Positions 26,862 to 35,978 are shown, counted from the first letter of the stretch. The stretch is DNA of 64,000 bases from Stenotrophomonas maltophilia (GCF_002799245.1 NZ_NEQV01000003.1:1-64000), one strand, 5' to 3'. Notes: generated by a model not told the origin, from the sequence alone. Numbers and translations: made by a program.

Positions 26862-27746
26862 ATGCATTCCGTTCCCGCCCGCGCCGTCCTGTGCGCTGCA
26901 TTGCTGGCGACCCCGCTGCTGGTGCTGGCCCAGCCCTCGATCCTGCCGCAGCAGCGTGACGCCGCTGGCAACGTGATGGAGCCGCTGGGGCAGGTGCTGG
27001 AACAGGGCGGGCAGGGCGGAGCACGCATGCAGCACTGCACCCTCGATCGTGCCTGGTGCGTGCGTGTGCAGCCGGTGGCCGAGGACGGCGATCGGCCGAC
27101 CATGCTGGAAGTCTCTGAACGGTTGGCCGGTGAAAGAGAGCCGCACGTCTACCACGTCAGCATCGACGTGCCGCAGGAAAGCGAGCTGTCGCTGTGGCCC
27201 TGGATCGTGCGCCTGGCGCCGGGTGTGGGCAGCGATGAAACAGTGAGCGACCCGCAGCAGCGCGCGCGCCAGAACGTGCTGGTCGGCGGCATCGTCAGAT
27301 TCAGCACGATGTACTCCGGCGGTGGGGCCGACGCGTCCACGCTGCAGCTGGCGCGCGTGCGTCACCTGCAGGACGACATCCAGGTGGACGACGACGTGCT
27401 GACCCTGCCATGGCTGGGCAACGCGATGATCCGCGCCTGCTTCAGCGAGCAGGACATGAAGCAGCGCGCAGGCGCCTGCCACGACGAATACGGGTTCTCG
27501 GCAAAGCTGGCGCTGGATACGGCGGCCGAGGGCATGCCGGTGCTGCGCTACCAGACGGTGGCGACCCGGTTCCCGGCGGGTGTTTCGCGCTTCGAGGATT
27601 CGCTGGCCAAGGGCCCGCTGAAGAAGAAGGACCTGCGCACCGAGCAGGACCCGGCGTGCAGCTATTCGCGATTGTTCCGCTTCAGCGATGGGGTATTCCA
27701 CCCCGACCAGGCGCTGCCGGACTGCGCGGGGTACACCGAACCCTGA
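26862..27746 (+). CDS. Exported protein of unknown function
   Basis: 294 aa. A signal peptide (RAVLCAALLATPLLVLAQ, cut after LAQ or LA) is clear, and AGGAG lies at the right distance before ATG 26862. The mature part has paired cysteines (QHCTLDRAWCVRV; RACFSEQDMKQRAGACHDEYG; PACSYSRLFRFS; DCAGYTEP), suggesting disulfides in the periplasm. I recognise no family. The layout, with an acidic N-terminal half and a C-terminal CSYSRLFRFSDGVFHPD, is unusual enough to be searched by structure. No operon partner; the next gene on this strand is 550 bp away. Confidence 0.65.
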   Translation: MHSVPARAVLCAALLATPLLVLAQPSILPQQRDAAGNVMEPLGQVLEQGGQGGARMQHCTLDRAWCVRVQPVAEDGDRPTMLEVSERLAGEREPHVYHVSIDVPQESELSLWPWIVRLAPGVGSDETVSDPQQRARQNVLVGGIVRFSTMYSGGGADASTLQLARVRHLQDDIQVDDDVLTLPWLGNAMIRACFSEQDMKQRAGACHDEYGFSAKLALDTAAEGMPVLRYQTVATRFPAGVSRFEDSLAKGPLKKKDLRTEQDPACSYSRLFRFSDGVFHPDQALPDCAGYTEP

Positions 27747-27793
27747 ACCGCAGGGCCGGGCCCTGCCCGGCGCTGCAGGAACCTCCGTGGCGC

Positions 27794-28090
27794 TTATTCG
27801 CAGCGCGTGGACGTGATGATGTTGTCCTTGTCCACGTATACACGCAGGCGATCCTGGCGGATGTCCCGGGTGGTGATGGTGCTGGGGCCGATCGGGTTGA
27901 CCAGGCCGGCGCCGCTCTCGCTGGACAGGCGGCGGATGTTGGCTTCGTTGGCCGGCTGGCCGATCGCCCAGCCCAGCTGGCTGGCGTCGCAGTGGCCGGT
28001 GCCCTTGACCTGGGGGCCAGGGGTGCTGACGCAGGCCGACAGCAGCAGGGCCGACGCAGGCAGCAACAGGGACAGACGGAAGGCGGACAT
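27794..28090 (-). CDS. Lipoprotein of the I78 peptidase-inhibitor family
   Basis: 98 aa. The lipobox LLSAC (C20) marks a lipoprotein. The short mature domain holds GHCDASQLGWAIGQPA near its start and RQDRLRVYVDKDNIITSTRCE at its end, the pattern of the I78 family (CDAxxx..GQ, then R.DRLNV.VD..G.I....C), with two cysteines that should form a disulfide. Known: I78 members, such as Aspergillus elastase inhibitor relatives, inhibit serine proteases. Here it could shield the envelope from its own or host proteases; that is inference. Confidence 0.75.
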   Translation of the reverse strand: MSAFRLSLLLPASALLLSACVSTPGPQVKGTGHCDASQLGWAIGQPANEANIRRLSSESGAGLVNPIGPSTITTRDIRQDRLRVYVDKDNIITSTRCE

Positions 28091-28297
28091 GCGAGCGCTC
28101 CTGCGCAGGGGAAGATGGGCGGAACGATAGCACCCGGCGCGCGAAAGGCGTCAGCGTCCCGGTCATTGCCGGCACAGCGTGGTCATTGCATAGTGGCAGG
28201 GATGACTGGCAGCACGCCAGCGGGCAGGCCGGGCCATTCCGGCGCAGGTGTTGGATACGGTATGACGGCAGGCAGTTTCCGCGACAAGAGCAGGGCG

Positions 28298-28921
28298 ATG
28301 ACGGTACTGGCGCTGTCGCTGCTGGGCGTGGCGTTTGCCGCCTCCGCCGCCGAGCCGGTGCCGGCCGCCGCCGCGGAAACGCCGGTGTTCGGCGCCTGGC
28401 GCAACCTGCAGACCGAGGCCGGCTACGCGCCTGCACAGCGCAACCTGGCTTTCGCGATGTTGCCGCAGGCCGCCACCCGCGGCGATCGATTCGCCATCGT
28501 CGACCGTGAGGGCAAGCGCGCGGTGTGCTGCCTGCAGGTGGCCAGCCCGTCGCTGGGCGTGGCCGCACTGCGCGAGCAGTACCATCTGCCGCAGGCCTGG
28601 GTGACCGACCTGAGCAATGGCCGCAGCCCGGCGCGTCCTTACCTGCCGCACGTCTATGCGATGCAGCGGGTGGACGAACTGGCCGACTATGGCTTCGCCG
28701 ATGTGCCGGGGGCCTACAGCGACCTGGGTGGGTTGCTGGTTCCCGAAGGTGCCGCGCTGGAGGCCGATGGCAGTGCCGTGCGCGTGGGCGATGAGCGTTA
28801 TCCCCTGCATTTCCAGCGCCAGCCGCACGCCGATGACGATGGTGCGCTGGACCGCTACACCCTGCAGGCGGGCGAGGGCGTGGCGCCGATCGTGGTTGAA
28901 GTGCCGTTCGGCACCTACTGA
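28298..28921 (+). CDS. Exported protein of unknown function
   Basis: 207 aa from ATG 28298, which gives a clean signal peptide (MTVLALSLLGVAFAASAAEP). An in-frame ATG at 28262 adds 12 charged residues in front. The mature part has FAIVDREGKRAVCCLQVASP, a double cysteine, and strand-rich segments such as YTLQAGEGVAPIVVEVPFG. No family recognised. It is followed 68 bp later by a lipoprotein gene on the same strand, with which it may share a transcript. Confidence 0.6.
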   Translation: MTVLALSLLGVAFAASAAEPVPAAAAETPVFGAWRNLQTEAGYAPAQRNLAFAMLPQAATRGDRFAIVDREGKRAVCCLQVASPSLGVAALREQYHLPQAWVTDLSNGRSPARPYLPHVYAMQRVDELADYGFADVPGAYSDLGGLLVPEGAALEADGSAVRVGDERYPLHFQRQPHADDDGALDRYTLQAGEGVAPIVVEVPFGTY

Positions 28922-28988
28922 TTGCAGCATTGCACTGGCTAGAATGCAGCGCGGCGCCGTCTGCCGTGCCTGTTCCGTGAGTCCCGCC

Positions 28989-29768
28989 GTGTCCCTGCGT
29001 CCCTTGCTGCTGTCGCCCCTGCTGCTGTTGTCCGCCTGTGCCAGCGCGCCGCCTCCGCCGCCAGCCCATTCCGATGCGCTGTGGCGCCTGATCGAGCGTG
29101 ACTGCCAGGCGGCGGAAGGCCCGCGTGGCAGCTGCCTGCGGGTGGAGACGGCGGCCGACCGTCGCGACGTGCTGGTCAAGGATGCGCATGGTGACTACCA
29201 GTTCCTGCTGATGCCGCTGGACAAGGTCAGTGGCATCGAGAGCCACGGCCTGTACCAGCGCGGGGCGCCCAACTATTTTGCAGCTGCCTGGCGGGCACGC
29301 GGGCATACCGAACAGGCCCTGGGCCAACCATTGCCGCGCAACGTGGCCAGCCTGGCGCTGAATTCACCGCATGGCCGTTCGCAGCACCAGCTGCATATCC
29401 ATGTCGATTGCCTGCGCGCGGACGTGCTGCAGGCGCTGGACGCACATGCCAGCGCGCTCGGCCCGCACTGGTCAGCGCTGCCGGTACCGCTGCGCGGGCA
29501 TCAGTACCATGCCTATCTGCTGCCTGGTGCAGAACTGACCGCCAATCCGCTCAACCTGCTGGCCTATGGCCTGAGCGGCGTGGGCGATGTGGGCCAGTGG
29601 AGCCTGGTGGTGGCCGGTCGCGATGACGTGCAGGGTGGCCCCGGCTTCCTCCTGCTGGCCACCCGCGTGGATGCCGCCAGCGGCAACGATGCCAGTGGCG
29701 AGGAACTGCAGGATCACGCCTGCACGGTCCTGACCGGTGCTGGTGCGGCGCTGGAACGGGTGCGCTAG
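28989..29768 (+). CDS. cdh: CDP-diacylglycerol pyrophosphatase (lipoprotein form)
   Basis: 259 aa from GTG 28989. The HIT-related motif HQLHIHVDC marks the Cdh family, which splits CDP-diacylglycerol into phosphatidate and CMP. The flanking family segments DYQFLLMPLDKVSGIES and NYFAAAWRAR are present. A lipobox LLSAC lies right after the hydrophobic start, so the enzyme is anchored in the envelope. The start is uncertain: ATG 28944 or GTG 28977 are in frame and would add 15 or 4 residues to the leader. It converges with the GNAT gene with a 4-bp overlap (29765-29768). Confidence 0.85.
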   Translation: MSLRPLLLSPLLLLSACASAPPPPPAHSDALWRLIERDCQAAEGPRGSCLRVETAADRRDVLVKDAHGDYQFLLMPLDKVSGIESHGLYQRGAPNYFAAAWRARGHTEQALGQPLPRNVASLALNSPHGRSQHQLHIHVDCLRADVLQALDAHASALGPHWSALPVPLRGHQYHAYLLPGAELTANPLNLLAYGLSGVGDVGQWSLVVAGRDDVQGGPGFLLLATRVDAASGNDASGEELQDHACTVLTGAGAALERVR

Positions 29769-30364
29769 CCGATCCGCCGCTGGCAGCTGCGCCATGCCGG
29801 CTCGGTAAGCGCCAGCAGCTGGCGGTCATGCCATCCCTCCGCATCCAGATGATGGTCGCGCAGAATGCCTTCGCGACTGAAGCCGTGCACCTGCAGTGCT
29901 TTGGCGAACGGGGTGGTGCAGCCCGGCGGCAGCAGCACGTAGATGCGGTGCAGGCCGACATCGTCGAACAGGAACGGGCACAGTGCGCTTAGCGCCCCCT
30001 GCGCATGCGCGGTCCGGTGCTGCAGCGACTGCAGTTCGGCGCAGCGCGAATGCAGCGACTGCAGGCGTATATGCAGCTGGTCGTGCAGGATGCCCTGCGC
30101 GTCGTCGAACACGCCCAGCACCAGCAGATCGTTGTCCTGCTGAAGGCGTGAACGATGGACGCTGGCGAGGAAGCGCGCCTCTTCATCGATGCCGTAGGGA
30201 TGTCGCTGGCCGCGCTGGCGGCGGTCGTCGAAGGTGCGCCAGCGCGGCAGATCGGTGCGCTGGAACGAACGCAGGGTGATCGGCGAGGCGTGAAGGTGCA
30301 GCAGGTGGCGGCGCAGGACGGGGCGCAGTGGGGCGAGAGGGATGGAAGGGGCGCGGTTGGTCAT
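29765..30364 (-). CDS. GNAT family N-acetyltransferase, RimJ/RimL-like
   Basis: 199 aa from ATG 30364. It has the RimJ/RimL start (ITLRSFQRTDLPRWRTF) and the conserved C-terminal half of that group (HRIYVLLPPGCTTPFAKALQVHGFSREGILRDH). The acetyl-CoA loop is poorly conserved: AQGALSALCPFLFDDVGL lacks the full R-x-x-G-x-G/A, so activity should be tested rather than assumed. The upstream in-frame extension to 30493 is rich in Met/Pro/Arg and looks non-coding. Confidence 0.7.
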   Translation of the reverse strand: MTNRAPSIPLAPLRPVLRRHLLHLHASPITLRSFQRTDLPRWRTFDDRRQRGQRHPYGIDEEARFLASVHRSRLQQDNDLLVLGVFDDAQGILHDQLHIRLQSLHSRCAELQSLQHRTAHAQGALSALCPFLFDDVGLHRIYVLLPPGCTTPFAKALQVHGFSREGILRDHHLDAEGWHDRQLLALTEPAWRSCQRRIG

Positions 30365-30580
30365 CCACGCACGATGCGCACCAGGAATGCGCCGGGCCAT
30401 GCAATTCATTGCAAAAGCGCGGCGGTGCCCTGGAGCCGTCTGATTCGGTTCAGGCATAAGCCCATCAGGGCTGGTCATTTCCGTTGAAACCACCCATTCA
30501 GGACACTTTCGTTACGGGATCGTTATGTGCCGCACAGGCCACGCATCGCCGTACCACCCGCCCACTCCCCCAGGAAGCCC

Positions 30581-33307
30581 ATGTCCGCCTCCCACAAGGC
30601 GTTGCGCCCGCGTCCGCTGGTGCTCGCGCTGTCGTCCCTGATGCTGGTCTCGCTGCCGGCCTTCGCGCAGGAAAGCGCACCCACCACATTGCAGGAAGTG
30701 AAGGTCACCGGCTCGCGCATTCCACGTGCCAGTGTCGAGGGACCCTCGCCGGTGACGGTGATCAGCCGTGAGCAGATCGACGCGCAGGGCTACCGCAATG
30801 CCTTCGACGCCCTCAGTGCGCTGACCGAGAACACCGGCAACGTGCAGGGCGAGGACTTCGGCAATACCTTCACGCCGGCCGCCAATACCATCAATCTGCG
30901 TGGGCTGGGCCCGAACCGCACGCTGGTGCTGGTCAACGGCCGTCGCCAGGCGGACTACCCGCTGGCCTACGAAGGTTCGGTGAACGTGGTCAACCTGGCC
31001 AACATTCCCAGCGCACTGATCGAGCGCATCGAAGTGCTGGCCGCCGGTGCGTCGGCGGTGTACGGCTCCGATGCCATTGCCGGTGTGGTCAACATCATCC
31101 TCAAGGACCGCTTCGACGGCGTGGACGTGAACGTGCGTGCCGGTGGCACCCAGCAGGGTGGCGGTGACAACCAGCGCGTGCAGGTGGTCGGTGGCACGTC
31201 CGGCGAACGCTGGGAGGGCCTGTTCGGCTTCGAGTTCGATGTGCGCAAGGCGATCCACGCGCGCCAACGCGACTTCATGGATTCACTGGACGATGATCCG
31301 GCCGGCAAGGCGCCGCAGGCAACGGCGATCGCCTATCGGCGCAACGCAGCCACCGGGCGCAACATCGATCCGGGGATCAATGGCTGCGACGCCACGTCCG
31401 GTATCTACGGTGGCAGCGTATTCCGTGCGAACAACCCGCGCCTGGGAGCGTACTGCGGCAGCAACGAGGCGGCCGCCAGCTACTGGACCGTGCAGACCGA
31501 GAAGCGCAACCTCAACGGCTATGGCCTGCTGACCTTCCACCTGGACGAGCACACCGACCTGTTTGCCGACCTGGCGGTGGGCAGCGCACGCATCAGCAAC
31601 AACACCCGCGCCCCGACCTGGACGTCCTCGCGCAACTACTTCTACAACCAGAACACCGGCAATCTGGAGAGCTGGTACCGCCGGTTCGCGCCGGAAGAAA
31701 TCGGTGGCCTGCCGCGCAATGCCAATCGGTTCCTGGAGAATTCGTGGTCGTTCAACGTCGGCGCGCGCGGCCAGCTTGGCGACAGCGGCTGGGATTACGA
31801 AGCGGTCTACAGCCGGTCGCGCTACGAGAACCGCACCCGCCGCCCGGTGCTGCTGGCAGGCATCAACGAATACCTGCTCGGCCCGCAGCGGGGCGTGCGC
31901 AACGGGGTGGAGGTCTATGCGCCGGATCCGTCGCGCCTGTTCCAGCCACTGACGCCTGAGGAGTACGGCCGCCTGTCCGGCTACCAGGAAAGCCGCAACG
32001 CGGCGTGGCTGCAGACCTTCAGCGCCAGCGTCAATGGCCGCCTGTTCGCGCTGCCAGGGGGCGATGCCGCGCTGGCGGCAGTGGTCGAGGCCGGCAGCCA
32101 GGGCTACCGCAACCGCCCGGACCCGCGCCTGGGCAGCGGCGAGTTCTGGAACACCAGCGCCGGTATCGGTGCCGGCGGTGATCGTGACCGCTATGCGGCC
32201 GGCGTGGAGCTGCAGTTGCCGTTGCTGCACTCGCTGACCACCACGCTGGCGGGCCGCTATGACCAGTACCGCGCGGGCGGCGAGCACATCGGCAAGGCGA
32301 CCTGGAGCTTCGGCGTCGAGTTCCGCCCGATCGAGAGCCTGCTGATCCGTGGCTCTGCCGCGACCAGCTTCCGTGCGCCGGACATGAACTACGTGTTCGC
32401 CACCGAGACCCGTGGCTACAACCCGGGCATGACCGACTACTGGCGCTGCCGCACCGCAGGCCAGTCGTACGACAACTGCGACTACAACGGCCTGTCGATC
32501 GACTACAGCAACCGTGCCAACGCGCAGCTGCAGCCGGAAACGGCCAAGTCCTATGGTTTCGGCGTGGTCTGGTCGCCGCTGTCCGGGCTGGATTTCAGTG
32601 CCGATTACTACGACATCCGCATCGACAACGAGGTCACCAGCCTCGACACCAGCCGCATCCTGCGCGACGAGGCCGATTGCCGCCTGGGCCGCACGTTGGG
32701 TGGCGAAGCACGCGATATCGGTTCGCCGCTGTGCCAGGACGCGCTGTCGCGGGTGATCCGCAACCCATCCACTGCCACGGTGCAGCCGGACCAGGTGACC
32801 CGCGTGCTGATCAATCCGATCAACGCGGCCTCCGAATCGGTGCGCGGGCTGGACCTGAAGGGCAACTGGCGCTTCGATGCCGGCCGCTATGGCCGCTTCA
32901 CCACGCGCCTGGCCTACACCGTGGTGCTTGAGCACAAGTACCGGCAGTTCTCCGATGATCCGGAGCGCGACATCCGCAACTCGCTGGATGACTACCAGTG
33001 GCGCAGCAAGGCCAACGGCAGCATCACCTGGAACCAGGGTGACTGGACCACCACGCTGTATGGCAACCGTTTTGGCTCACTGCCGAAGACCGATGGCAGT
33101 GGCCGCATCGCGCCGTACATGACCTACAACGCCAGCGTGTTCCGCCAGTTCGGCGAGAACCTGTCGGTGGGCGTGATCGTCAACAACCTGCGTGACAGCC
33201 GCCCGCCGGCGGACAGGAACGGAGGCGGGTGGCCGTTCTATCCGGTCGGCAACTACGACCCGTATGGCCGCCAGTACTGGCTGCAGCTGGACTACCGGTT
33301 CCGCTGA
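30581..33307 (+). CDS. TonB-dependent outer membrane receptor
   Basis: 908 aa. Signal peptide (LVLALSSLMLVSLPAFAQ) ahead of a TonB box-like stretch LQEVKVTGSRIP. The plug covers about residues 50-170 with SPVTVISREQID, INLRGLGPNRTLVLVNGRR and YGSDAIAGVVNIIL. The 22-strand barrel ends in FYPVGNYDPYGRQYWLQLDYRF, with the C-terminal aromatic residue needed for outer membrane insertion. Known: imports large nutrients with energy from TonB-ExbBD. Its group (long plug with LTENTGN) is expanded in Xanthomonadales and often takes up plant or polymer fragments; no ligand can be read here. AGGA precedes ATG 30581, and a strong hairpin follows the stop. Confidence 0.93.
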   Translation: MSASHKALRPRPLVLALSSLMLVSLPAFAQESAPTTLQEVKVTGSRIPRASVEGPSPVTVISREQIDAQGYRNAFDALSALTENTGNVQGEDFGNTFTPAANTINLRGLGPNRTLVLVNGRRQADYPLAYEGSVNVVNLANIPSALIERIEVLAAGASAVYGSDAIAGVVNIILKDRFDGVDVNVRAGGTQQGGGDNQRVQVVGGTSGERWEGLFGFEFDVRKAIHARQRDFMDSLDDDPAGKAPQATAIAYRRNAATGRNIDPGINGCDATSGIYGGSVFRANNPRLGAYCGSNEAAASYWTVQTEKRNLNGYGLLTFHLDEHTDLFADLAVGSARISNNTRAPTWTSSRNYFYNQNTGNLESWYRRFAPEEIGGLPRNANRFLENSWSFNVGARGQLGDSGWDYEAVYSRSRYENRTRRPVLLAGINEYLLGPQRGVRNGVEVYAPDPSRLFQPLTPEEYGRLSGYQESRNAAWLQTFSASVNGRLFALPGGDAALAAVVEAGSQGYRNRPDPRLGSGEFWNTSAGIGAGGDRDRYAAGVELQLPLLHSLTTTLAGRYDQYRAGGEHIGKATWSFGVEFRPIESLLIRGSAATSFRAPDMNYVFATETRGYNPGMTDYWRCRTAGQSYDNCDYNGLSIDYSNRANAQLQPETAKSYGFGVVWSPLSGLDFSADYYDIRIDNEVTSLDTSRILRDEADCRLGRTLGGEARDIGSPLCQDALSRVIRNPSTATVQPDQVTRVLINPINAASESVRGLDLKGNWRFDAGRYGRFTTRLAYTVVLEHKYRQFSDDPERDIRNSLDDYQWRSKANGSITWNQGDWTTTLYGNRFGSLPKTDGSGRIAPYMTYNASVFRQFGENLSVGVIVNNLRDSRPPADRNGGGWPFYPVGNYDPYGRQYWLQLDYRFR

Positions 33308-33320
33308 TCCGGCAGGCAAA

Positions 33321-33349
33321 CAGAAGGCCCGGCAATGCCGGGCCTTCTG
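33321..33349. terminator. Intrinsic terminator after the TonB receptor gene
   Basis: CAGAAGGCCCGGCA (33321-33334) is the exact reverse complement of TGCCGGGCCTTCTG (33336-33349), followed by TTGTG. It lies between convergent genes and can serve both. Confidence 0.8.
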
Positions 33350-33387
33350 TTGTGACGGTATCCGTTGTGATGGCGCGCGCCGGTCGC

Positions 33388-34032
33388 CTACGGCAGCGCC
33401 TGCTGCAGGTATGACTCGATGACGTAGCTGAAAGGCTGCTGCTGGCGGTCGCGCAGCAGGGCGCGTACCTCCAGGATCACCCCGTGGCCGGCTTCGTCGC
33501 GTGGTGGCCAGAAGGTCTGGTCGGCCAGTGTCTGGCGCTGGAAGCGGAGCGGGCCGACCACGCGGCCGAAGGGTTCGTCGGTGCTGTCCAGCACCTGGTT
33601 CATGGCTGGACTGAGATGGTCCGGCAGGTACCAGTTGTCTGCTTCGGAGAGCACGCGGCTGCCACAGACCAGCTGCACGCGGCGGTAGCGCAGGGCGGTG
33701 CCAGGCTGCGTCGTGCCCAGCGCCTGCAGCACGTCGGCCGGGGCAGGCTTGTCCTGGCCGTGCACCCGCACCGCGCGCACCCGCGCCTGTTCGGCCAGGC
33801 CCTGTTCGGCGCACCAGTGTTCCAGGGTGGCGGTGGCGCTCTGGCCCGACAGCACGCGCTGGTGCAGCCGTTCGACCAGGGCAGCCGACGCGATGCGCTG
33901 CTGGCCAGGCGGTGCCTGCGGCGGCGGGGTGGCGGCCGCATCGGTGGCGGACAGGCTGGCGATCGGGGCAGCAGCCAGCAGGGACGCGGCCTGCCAGCGG
34001 CGGAGACGATCGTGGCGGTCGGACGGGCCCAT
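33388..34032 (-). CDS. Exported chorismate-lyase-like (UbiC/UTRA fold) protein
   Basis: 214 aa. An N-terminal Arg pair then a hydrophobic run (RRWQAASLLAAAPIASLSA) looks like a signal peptide, possibly Tat. The body carries the UbiC/UTRA pattern: YRRVQLVCGSRVLSEADNWYLPD and FGRVVGPLRFQRQT, then VILEVRALLRDRQQQPFSYVIESYL. Known: UbiC makes 4-hydroxybenzoate from chorismate, and the fold is also used for ligand sensing in GntR regulators; an exported copy without a DNA-binding domain is unusual, so I do not assign activity. It converges with the receptor gene. Confidence 0.75.
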   Translation of the reverse strand: MGPSDRHDRLRRWQAASLLAAAPIASLSATDAAATPPPQAPPGQQRIASAALVERLHQRVLSGQSATATLEHWCAEQGLAEQARVRAVRVHGQDKPAPADVLQALGTTQPGTALRYRRVQLVCGSRVLSEADNWYLPDHLSPAMNQVLDSTDEPFGRVVGPLRFQRQTLADQTFWPPRDEAGHGVILEVRALLRDRQQQPFSYVIESYLQQALP

Positions 34033-34218
34033 GCGGCATCACAGCGGAAACAGGTGCCTATGGTACCCGTTCAGGCGTGTGCACGGCGTGGCTGCGACCG
34101 GCTGTCGCGGGGAGGCATTCATCGTTCTGATGAATGTGTGGCATCCAGATATTTCGTTGGCCGATGGCAGTGCCAGCGCGCAGGATGGCGCCATGATCTG
34201 GCTTTCCGGGAGTTTCCG

Positions 34219-35379
34219 ATGACGCTTCACTTCGTCCGTGGTGCGGTTGACCGCGACGGCACGCCGCTGCATTTCCATATCCAGGACGGTCGCATCCGTG
34301 GTTTCAACGGCGATGCCACGCCGCGCGAGGGTGCGGAGATCGTCGACTTGCAGGGCTATGCCCTCCTGCCGGGGCTGGTCGACGGCCACATTCATCTGGA
34401 CAAGAGCTTCGTCGGCGACCGCTGGCACCCGCATCAGCCGGTGAGCAGCCTGCGTGAGCGGCTGGCGGTGGAGAAGGCTGCGCTGGCGGGCGCCGCGCCG
34501 ATGGTGGACCGCGCCGAGGCCTTGATCCGCCAATGCAGCAGCTTCGGCACGGTGGCCATGCGCTGTCACGTCGATATCGATGGCAGCACCGGCCTGCGTC
34601 ATCTTGAGGCGGTACGCGAGGCCGCGCTGCGCTGTGCCGACATCATGCGCATCCAGCTGGTGGCGTTCCCGCAGGCCGGGGTGATGTCCTGCCCGGGCAC
34701 CGCCGCTGTGCTCGAGCAGGCCATTGCAGCGGGCGTGGAGGTGCTGGGTGGCATCGACCCGACCACGCTGGATGGCGATGCCGAAGGCCAGCTCGCGCTG
34801 CTGTTCGGCCTGGCTGAGCGCTATGGCGTGCAGTTGGACATCCATCTGCACGAGCCCGGTGAAACCGGGCTGGCGCAGCTGCTGCGCATCGCGGCGCGCA
34901 CCCGTGCCGCCGGCCTGCAGGGACGCGTTGCCGTCAGTCATGCCTACGCGCTGGGTGAAGTGCCGTTGGCGCGCGCGCTGCAGGTGGGCGAGGCGCTGGC
35001 CACGGCCGGTGTGGCGATCATGAGCAACGCGCCGGGCGACCATCCGTTCCCGCCGCTGCGTGCGCTGCATGATGCCGGCGTGCGCGTGTTCTCCGGCAAT
35101 GACAACATCCGCGACTGCTGGTGGCCGTACGGCAACGGCGATCTGCTGCAGCGGGCGATGCTGCTGGGCTACCGCTCGGGCTTCTACACGGATGCCGACC
35201 TGATGCTGGCGCTGGACATGGTCACCACCCATGCCGCGCACGTGATCGGCCTGCCACAGCATGGTATCGCCGAAGGCCTGCCGGCGACCTTCGTCGCGGT
35301 GCGCGCCGATCATGGCCCGGCTGCTGTAGCGGCGGTTCCGGTGCAGCGCCGCGTAGTGGTCGACGGCCGTTGGCTGTAG
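34219..35379 (+). CDS. Cytosine-deaminase-like amidohydrolase
   Basis: 386 aa, no signal peptide. The metal-site residues match the CodA group: H57 and H59 (HIHLDKS), H209-x-x-E212 (IHLHEPG), H241 (SHAYAL) and D295 (SGNDNIRD). Known: E. coli CodA uses H61/H63/H214/E217/H246/D313 in the same order; relatives include atrazine-pathway aminohydrolases. The substrate-side residues differ from CodA (MSNAPGDHPFPPL), so the substrate may be another small amine or lactam. GGGAG precedes ATG 34219. It stands alone; a LysR gene 700 bp on is on the other strand and may or may not control it. Confidence 0.85.
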   Translation: MTLHFVRGAVDRDGTPLHFHIQDGRIRGFNGDATPREGAEIVDLQGYALLPGLVDGHIHLDKSFVGDRWHPHQPVSSLRERLAVEKAALAGAAPMVDRAEALIRQCSSFGTVAMRCHVDIDGSTGLRHLEAVREAALRCADIMRIQLVAFPQAGVMSCPGTAAVLEQAIAAGVEVLGGIDPTTLDGDAEGQLALLFGLAERYGVQLDIHLHEPGETGLAQLLRIAARTRAAGLQGRVAVSHAYALGEVPLARALQVGEALATAGVAIMSNAPGDHPFPPLRALHDAGVRVFSGNDNIRDCWWPYGNGDLLQRAMLLGYRSGFYTDADLMLALDMVTTHAAHVIGLPQHGIAEGLPATFVAVRADHGPAAVAAVPVQRRVVVDGRWL

Positions 35380-35401
35380 ACCCACGACACGCGAACCGAT
35401 G

Positions 35402-35427
35402 TAGCGCCGAGCCATGCCCGGCGGCTT
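35402..35427. repeat. Single SMAG/REP-type palindrome
   Basis: GTAGCGCCGAGCCATGCCCG opens the unit, with GCCGAGC/GCCCGGCGGC folding back. It fills the gap between convergent stops at 35379 and 35429. Confidence 0.6.
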
Positions 35428-35428
35428 T

Positions 35429-35866
35429 TCAGGCGTAATCGTCGGCGCGGGTGGCGACGAACTCTTCCAGCCACGCCAACAGATGGGCGATGTCGATGAC
35501 CTCGCCCTGTTCGACGCGCTTGAGCAGCAGGGTGCTGGCGCCGATCTGCAGGCTGCTGTCGGCATAGCGAAGCACCGCGTCGATGCCCCAGGCATCGGTG
35601 ACCTGCATCCAGGCCAGGCCCGGCACGCGCTGGGCCAGGGTATCGCCGAACGCCACGCCCAGCGCTTCCCAGCCGTCGCAGTCGTCACGATCGATCAGCT
35701 CGGCATCGACCACCCGCTGCAGCGTGGTGGCTGTCAATGGCCATTGCACCGGCAACGTCGGGAAGCCGGCGGCCACGCGCGCGGCGATCAGCGAGCGGTG
35801 GTGCTGCAGATGGGTCTGCAGGGCCGCGGGCAGGGGATCGAAGCGGGTGGGAATCTCGTCGGACAT
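35429..35866 (-). CDS. DUF3806-like small protein
   Basis: 145 aa, no signal peptide. The central part, GWEALGVAFGDTLAQRVPGLAWMQVTDAWGIDAVLRYAD, matches the pattern of DUF3806 (a small domain that reads about the length of one gene). The function of this domain is unknown. It ends 2 bp from the SMAG repeat shared with the convergent amidohydrolase gene and is separated from the LysR gene on the same strand by 217 bp holding a 41-bp palindrome. Confidence 0.65.
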   Translation of the reverse strand: MSDEIPTRFDPLPAALQTHLQHHRSLIAARVAAGFPTLPVQWPLTATTLQRVVDAELIDRDDCDGWEALGVAFGDTLAQRVPGLAWMQVTDAWGIDAVLRYADSSLQIGASTLLLKRVEQGEVIDIAHLLAWLEEFVATRADDYA

Positions 35867-35978
35867 CGCAGGGCGCCGTGTAGCACGGAAACAGTGGGCA
35901 CTCTAGCGGCAGAACCGTGATTCCGGTGCGAGAGGCGTGATCAGGTTTCGATGGTCAATGCGCGGGTTTCACGCTTCG

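Noticed and set aside
26829..29327. Minus-strand frame of 832 codons
   Set aside because: It runs through several genes on the other strand and through intergenic gaps, with Arg/Pro/Ala-rich translation; shares its strand with the I78 gene but in another frame.
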